Assembly: GCA_964464815.1 (NCBI GenBank)
Contig: CAYXHF010000042.1
Location: 1 to 18,212, forward strand
Direction of reading: 5' to 3'
DNA length: 18,212 bases
From: UBA11524 sp964464815
GTDB taxonomy: Bacteria; Bacillota; Clostridia; Christensenellales; Aristaeellaceae
This document shows positions 14,700 to 18,212 of the stretch, piece after piece. How positions within the stretch are numbered: position 1 is the first letter of the stretch; every line of letters begins with the position of its first letter. Both the position numbers and the translations under genes were made by a program. The notes below the pieces were generated by a model, which searched no databases, was not told the origin of the DNA, and worked only from the letters and a program-made list of their open reading frames with translations.

Positions 14700-14784
14700 G
14701 GGGCGTCAAGGCAGAATGCGCATCAAAAAGCGCATGTCGATACGTTTTTTCGTATTTTCCGTGCATTTTTTCGTTGTCGCATGC

Positions 14785-14826
14785 AACAAGGCTTCCACCT
14801 GGTTTACCCAAAGTGGAAGCCTTGTT
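14785..14826 (-). terminator. Stem-loop terminator after asnA
   Basis: AACAAGGCTTCCAC (14785-14798) pairs perfectly with GTGGAAGCCTTGTT (14813-14826) around a 14-base loop, starting 5 bp after the asnA stop. The minus-strand T-tract is poor (only the TT of the stem), while the plus side ends TTGTTTT. It may work as a bidirectional or 3'-end-protecting hairpin. Confidence 0.65.
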
Positions 14827-14831
14827 TTGCA

Positions 14832-15836
14832 TCAGAGTAATTGAATATTCGCCGCGCGGCATGCTTCCTGCACGTCCTCCGGCCACAGGCTGGCCTGTAC
14901 CTCACCCACATGCGCCTTGCGCAGCAGGTAGACGCACATGCGGCTCTGACCGATGCCGCCGCCCATTGTCTGGGGCAGCTCTCCTGCCAGCAGTGCCTTC
15001 TGGAAGGGCAGCTCCGCGCGTTCCTCGCAGCCGCGAATCGTCAGCTGACGCTTGAGCGCCTCCGGATCGACGCGAATGCCCATGCTGGATACCTCCAGGG
15101 AAATGTCCAGCAGCGGATCGTACAGCAGAATGTCGCCATTGAGCGTCCAATCGTCATAGTCCGGCGCACGGCCATCATGCATCTGACCAGAGCGAAGCGC
15201 ACCGCCGATGCCCGTCAGGAACACCGCGCCGTATTCACGTACCGCACGATATTCGCGTTCCTTGGCCGACAAATCCGGATAGCGATCCTCCAATTCCTGC
15301 GTGGAAACGAAGGTGATGTCATCCGGCAGCTCCGGCTTGATGTGCGGATAATGGGCGCAGACAAAGCCTTCCGTCTTGCGCAGCGTCAGGTAGATAGCGC
15401 GCACCGTCTCCTGTAGCTTCTCCATCGTGCGCTCCTCGGGACGAATAATCTTCTCCCAGTCCCACTGGTCAACGAAAATGGAGTGGATATTGTCCGTCGT
15501 TTCGTCGCGGCGGATGGCGTTCATGTCGGTGTAGAGGCCCTCACCCGGCTGGAAGCCGTAGGTTTTCAGCGCCTGACGCTTCCACTTGGCCAGCGAATGG
15601 ACGATTTCCACCGTCTTGCCCGTTTCCAGAACGTCAAAGGAAACAGGGCGTTCCACGCCATTCAGATTGTCGTTCAGGCCGCTCTCCGGCGTTACCATAA
15701 TCGGGGCAGACACACGGGTCAAATTCAGCGCACGTGCCAGCTCCTGCTCAAAGAAGTCCTTGACCAGCTTGATGGCAATTTCCGTGTCGCGCAGGTCAAG
15801 CACAGGATTGTAGTTTTTCGGGATAATCAGATGCAT
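14832..15836 (-). CDS. asnA: Aspartate-ammonia ligase (asparagine synthetase A)
   Basis: AsnA makes asparagine from aspartate, ammonia and ATP (with AMP and pyrophosphate released) in the cytoplasm. It is related to class II aminoacyl-tRNA synthetases. The 334 residues match the E. coli protein (330). Conserved blocks, in order, are SLAKWKRQAL (81-90), EGLYTDMNAIRRDE (99-112), VDQWDWE (122-128), RAPDYDDW (223-230), SSMGIRVD (250-257) and GGGIGQSR (292-299). The ATG at 15836 is chosen because it aligns with the family start and follows GGGGGAAGG; an upstream in-frame ATG at 15920 would fall inside the aconitase gene. It starts 41 bp after the aconitase stop with no terminator between, so the two are likely one operon. 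Confidence 0.97.
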   Translation of the reverse strand: MHLIIPKNYNPVLDLRDTEIAIKLVKDFFEQELARALNLTRVSAPIMVTPESGLNDNLNGVERPVSFDVLETGKTVEIVHSLAKWKRQALKTYGFQPGEGLYTDMNAIRRDETTDNIHSIFVDQWDWEKIIRPEERTMEKLQETVRAIYLTLRKTEGFVCAHYPHIKPELPDDITFVSTQELEDRYPDLSAKEREYRAVREYGAVFLTGIGGALRSGQMHDGRAPDYDDWTLNGDILLYDPLLDISLEVSSMGIRVDPEALKRQLTIRGCEERAELPFQKALLAGELPQTMGGGIGQSRMCVYLLRKAHVGEVQASLWPEDVQEACRAANIQLL

Positions 15837-15877
15837 CTTGCCTTCCCCCTGTTGCTTTTCGTCCCCTTGAATTTCAG

Positions 15878-17809
15878 TTATTTGCCACTTTCCCGCGTGT
15901 AATTGAGCAAGCCGCCGCACAAAATGCAGCCCTTCTGGCGCTGCGTCAGCGGAAGCAGGACGATGTAGTCCTCATTCTTCGTGTCGTTATGTAGCACCAG
16001 CTCCGTTGCGCCGCTTTCAACCTTCGCGCGAACGTCGGGCAGGGACAGCACATCGCCCTGCGCCACGCGGTCGTAATCGCTCTCGTTCTGGAAGGTCAGG
16101 GGCAGAATGCCGTTGTTGATGAGGTTCGCCTGATGGATGCGTGCAAAGGACTTCGCCACCACGGCACGAATGCCCAGATACAGCGGCACAAGCGCCGCAT
16201 GCTCACGGCTGGAGCCCTGGCCGTAGTTGCTGCCGGCCACCAGCATGCCGCCACCTTCCTGCTTGGCGCGCGCCGGGAAATCCTTGTCCACCGGCGTCAG
16301 GCAGAAGTCAGACAGATACGGCACGTTGGAGCGGAACGGCAGCAGCTTTGCATCCGACGGTGCAATGTGGTCGGTGGTGATGTTGTCTTCCATCTTCAGC
16401 AGCACCTTGCCGCTCACCTTTTCCTCCAGCGCCTTGCCCATCGGGAAGGGCTGGATGTTCGGGCCACGCACGACCTCCACCGTGTCCTCCTTGCCCGCTT
16501 CGACCGGAGGAATCACCAGATTGTCGTTGACCGTGTACGTTTCGGGCATTTCCACATCCAGGTCAATATCCAGACAGCGCGGATCGGTCAGCACACCCGT
16601 GAGTGCCGTCACCGCCGCCGTTTCACAGGACGTCAGATAAATGCCCGCAGACTTCGTTCCGCTGCGGCCGAAGAAGTTGCGGTTGTTCGTGCGCACAGAC
16701 ACAGCATTCGTGCGCGGCGACTGACCCATACCGATGCACGGGCCACACGCCGATTCCAGAATACGCGCGCCCGCGGCAATCATGTCTGCCAGCGCCCCAT
16801 TGCGGGCCAGCATCGTCAGCACCTGCTTCGAGCCAGGGCCAATGACAAGGCTGACGTCCGGATGCACCGTCTTGCCCTTGAGGATACGCGCCACGCGCAT
16901 CATATCCGTGTAGGAGGAGTTGGTGCAGGAGCCGATGAACACCTGATCGACCTTAATCGGGCCGCACTGCTTGACCGTCTCGACAATATCGGGCATGTGC
17001 GGCTTGGCCACCAGCGGTTCAAGGGCTGCCAGGTCAATATCAATCACCTCATCATACGTGGCATCCGCATCGGCGCACAGCGGCACAAAGTCCTCCTCGC
17101 GCTGCTGCGCCTTCAGGAAGGCATGCGTCACCTCGTCCGACGGGAAGATGGAGGTCGTCGCACCCAGCTCCGCGCCCATGTTGGTAATGGTTGCACGCTC
17201 CGGCACGGACAGCGTCTTCACGCCGTCGCCGATGTATTCCATCACCTTGCCAACGCCGCCCTTCACCGTCAAACGGCGCAGAACCTCCAGAATAATATCC
17301 TTCGCCGCCACGCCGTAGGAGAGCTTGCCATGCAGGCGAACGCCCACGACCTTCGGGCAGGCCAGATAATACGCGCCGCCGCCCATCGCGACCGCCACAT
17401 CCAGGCCGCCAGCGCCAATCGCCAGCATGCCGATGCCGCCGCCCGTCGGCGTATGGCTATCCGAGCCAAGCAGGGTGTAGCCCGGCACACCAAAGCGCTC
17501 CAAATGCACCTGATGGCAGATGCCGTTGCCCGGCTTGGAGCAATAAATGCCGTGCTTTTTCGTCACCGTCTGAATGAAATAATGGTCATCCGCATTTTCA
17601 AAGCCCGTTTGCAGCGTGTTATGATCAATATACGCCACGGACTTCTTGGTCTTGACGCGCTCCACGCCCATCGCCTCAAATTGCAGATAGGCCATCGTGC
17701 CGGTCGAGTCCTGCGTCAGCGTCTGGTCGATGCGGATGGAAATCTCCTCACCAGGAATGAGCTTTCCGCTCAGCAAATGCTCCGAGAGAATTTTCTGTGT
17801 CAGATTCAT
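15878..17809 (-). CDS. Aconitate hydratase, short (Aquifex-type) form
   Basis: An iron-sulfur enzyme that interconverts citrate and isocitrate through cis-aconitate. The 643 residues are shorter than AcnA (about 890) and match the putative aconitase family of anaerobes (about 640-660) that resembles mitochondrial aconitase. The [4Fe-4S] ligands are Cys 295 (GSCTNSS) and Cys 355 and 358 (ACGPCIG). HTPTGGGIG (119-127) and FFGRSGT (379-385) are typical of the family. The swivel domain is joined on the same chain, unlike split LeuC/LeuD, and has GSNYGQGSSREHAA (526-539) with active-site Ser 534 and Arg 535. The ATG at 17809 follows AGAGGAGG. It is the first gene of an operon with asnA. A homoaconitase or isopropylmalate isomerase is unlikely given the length and fused swivel domain. 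Confidence 0.93.
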   Translation of the reverse strand: MNLTQKILSEHLLSGKLIPGEEISIRIDQTLTQDSTGTMAYLQFEAMGVERVKTKKSVAYIDHNTLQTGFENADDHYFIQTVTKKHGIYCSKPGNGICHQVHLERFGVPGYTLLGSDSHTPTGGGIGMLAIGAGGLDVAVAMGGGAYYLACPKVVGVRLHGKLSYGVAAKDIILEVLRRLTVKGGVGKVMEYIGDGVKTLSVPERATITNMGAELGATTSIFPSDEVTHAFLKAQQREEDFVPLCADADATYDEVIDIDLAALEPLVAKPHMPDIVETVKQCGPIKVDQVFIGSCTNSSYTDMMRVARILKGKTVHPDVSLVIGPGSKQVLTMLARNGALADMIAAGARILESACGPCIGMGQSPRTNAVSVRTNNRNFFGRSGTKSAGIYLTSCETAAVTALTGVLTDPRCLDIDLDVEMPETYTVNDNLVIPPVEAGKEDTVEVVRGPNIQPFPMGKALEEKVSGKVLLKMEDNITTDHIAPSDAKLLPFRSNVPYLSDFCLTPVDKDFPARAKQEGGGMLVAGSNYGQGSSREHAALVPLYLGIRAVVAKSFARIHQANLINNGILPLTFQNESDYDRVAQGDVLSLPDVRAKVESGATELVLHNDTKNEDYIVLLPLTQRQKGCILCGGLLNYTRESGK

Positions 17810-17885
17810 GGTTCTTTCCTCCTCTGCGAAACGAAAAATCGGACATCCGCTGCGGATGCACCGGAAGTTTTTTCATCACACGTTC

Positions 17886-17914
17886 ATGATACTGTTTTTC
17901 CGTCCCTGCGTCAA
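17886..17914 (-). promoter_or_regulatory. Sigma-A promoter of the aconitase-asnA operon
   Basis: On the minus strand -35 TTGACG (17909-17914), a 17-base spacer and -10 TATCAT (17886-17891). The leader of about 70 nt contains a CATCCG/CGGATG hairpin (17844-17858) just before the AGAGGAGG ribosome binding site. Confidence 0.78.
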
Positions 17915-18026
17915 CCATTTCCCGCGGAAAGAACACAAAAAGCGCAGACCACGCCGCCCCTTCCCTGCCATGTCTCCCGACTTCACCGATTTTCCCGGAA
18001 TTCCGAAAAATTTTTTTCAAAAAAAG

Positions 18027-18097
18027 TTGATTTTTTTTGAAAATCAAGCAGGAGAATCGCATTTTGTGGCGAATATATATAGTGTCAGAGTGCTGAC
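18027..18097 (+). promoter_or_regulatory. AT-rich upstream region of tRNA-Leu
   Basis: Long phased A and T runs (18005-18040) and a TTGATTTT/AAAATCAA inverted repeat (18027-18047) precede an alternating AATATATATAG block (18072-18082) that may hold the -10 element. No clear -35 could be assigned. GTCAG/CTGAC (18084-18097) forms a small hairpin just before the tRNA. Promoter assignment is tentative. Confidence 0.35.
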
Positions 18098-18102
18098 ATC
18101 AT

Positions 18103-18190
18103 GCGGGAATGGCGGAATTGGCAGACGCGCTAGATTCAGGTTCTAGTGAGGGCTAACTTCATGCAGGTTCAAGTCCTGTTTCCCGCACCA
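18103..18190 (+). tRNA. tRNA-Leu, anticodon CAG
   Basis: The acceptor stem GCGGGAA (18103-18109) pairs with TTCCCGC (18180-18186); discriminator A and an encoded CCA follow. The anticodon stem CTAGA/TCTAG encloses the loop TTCAGGT, so the anticodon is CAG, which reads CUG. A long variable arm is present, as in class II tRNAs, and the T loop is TTCAAGT. CTG is the dominant leucine codon in the neighbouring genes, notably the binding-protein gene. Confidence 0.97.
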
Positions 18191-18192
18191 AA

Positions 18193-18212
18193 ATCCGGAC
18201 GAATATTCGTCC
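18193..18212 (+). terminator. Probable tRNA terminator, cut by the window end
   Basis: GGACGAATATTCGTCC (18197-18212) is a perfect palindrome right after the tRNA, preceded by AAATCC. If the sequence continues with GGATTT, it would be a complete hairpin plus T-tract. Only the first part is visible. Confidence 0.6.

Noticed and set aside
14785..14826. Terminator of an unseen plus-strand transcript
   Set aside because: The T-run is better on the plus side, but no plus-strand gene lies between 11604 and here. Its position 5 bp after the asnA stop favours asnA.
16133..18040. A 635-codon plus-strand open frame opposite aconitase
   Set aside because: Same antisense effect: it covers a recognised gene with intact catalytic motifs and runs on into the promoter region. 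The composition is unlike a real protein.

Overview
The window looks like part of a metagenome-assembled or draft genome of a moderately high-GC Firmicute of the class Clostridia, most likely a gut organism. The grounds are strong AGGAGG ribosome binding sites, sigma-A promoters with 17-base spacers, an LplB/YtcP-type carbohydrate importer with no ATPase gene, a short Aquifex-type aconitase, AsnA, and palindromic repeats of a kind I remember from gut Clostridia. A finer placement (for example Christensenellales) is only a guess. A run of exactly 100 N at 3229-3328 is a scaffold gap.

Layout. 1-437: a cluster of twin-hairpin repeats, then the terminator of the GH94 gene. 438-2831 (-): a cellobiose-phosphorylase-like GH94 enzyme behind a clear promoter with two LacI-type operator palindromes. 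2973-3723: a strong terminator, then a 290-bp-period tandem array of the same repeats, interrupted by the gap. 3738-6545 (-): mnmG and ftsY, a two-gene housekeeping operon with a near-consensus promoter. 6690-7616 (-): an AraC regulator, divergent from 7882-11453 (+): two LplB/YtcP-type permeases and a secreted solute-binding protein. 11497-11659: two facing terminators with one repeat copy between them. 11678-14599 (-): a hybrid sensor histidine kinase. 14832-17809 (-): aconitase followed by aspartate-ammonia ligase (asnA). 18103-18190 (+): tRNA-Leu(CAG), followed by the first half of its probable terminator at the window edge.

How the parts fit. The AraC regulator and importer form a classic divergent sugar-uptake module. 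The importer probably borrows an MsmX-like ATPase encoded elsewhere. The GH94 enzyme is cytoplasmic and would split imported beta-glucosides with phosphate. It is in its own transcription unit with LacI-type rather than AraC-type control, so a functional link to the importer is only possible. Aconitase makes 2-oxoglutarate precursors and AsnA assimilates ammonia into asparagine.

The most unusual content is the repeat family. Each copy is two adjacent short hairpins plus a short outer pairing. Two subfamilies (A and B) differ at several stem positions on both arms so that pairing is kept. An A copy and an inverted B copy bracket a conserved core of about 80-90 bp, giving a MITE-like unit at two separate loci. 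At one of them the unit plus flank has been tandemly duplicated, which probably caused the assembly gap. I found no CRISPR array, phage, toxin-antitoxin or defence system.
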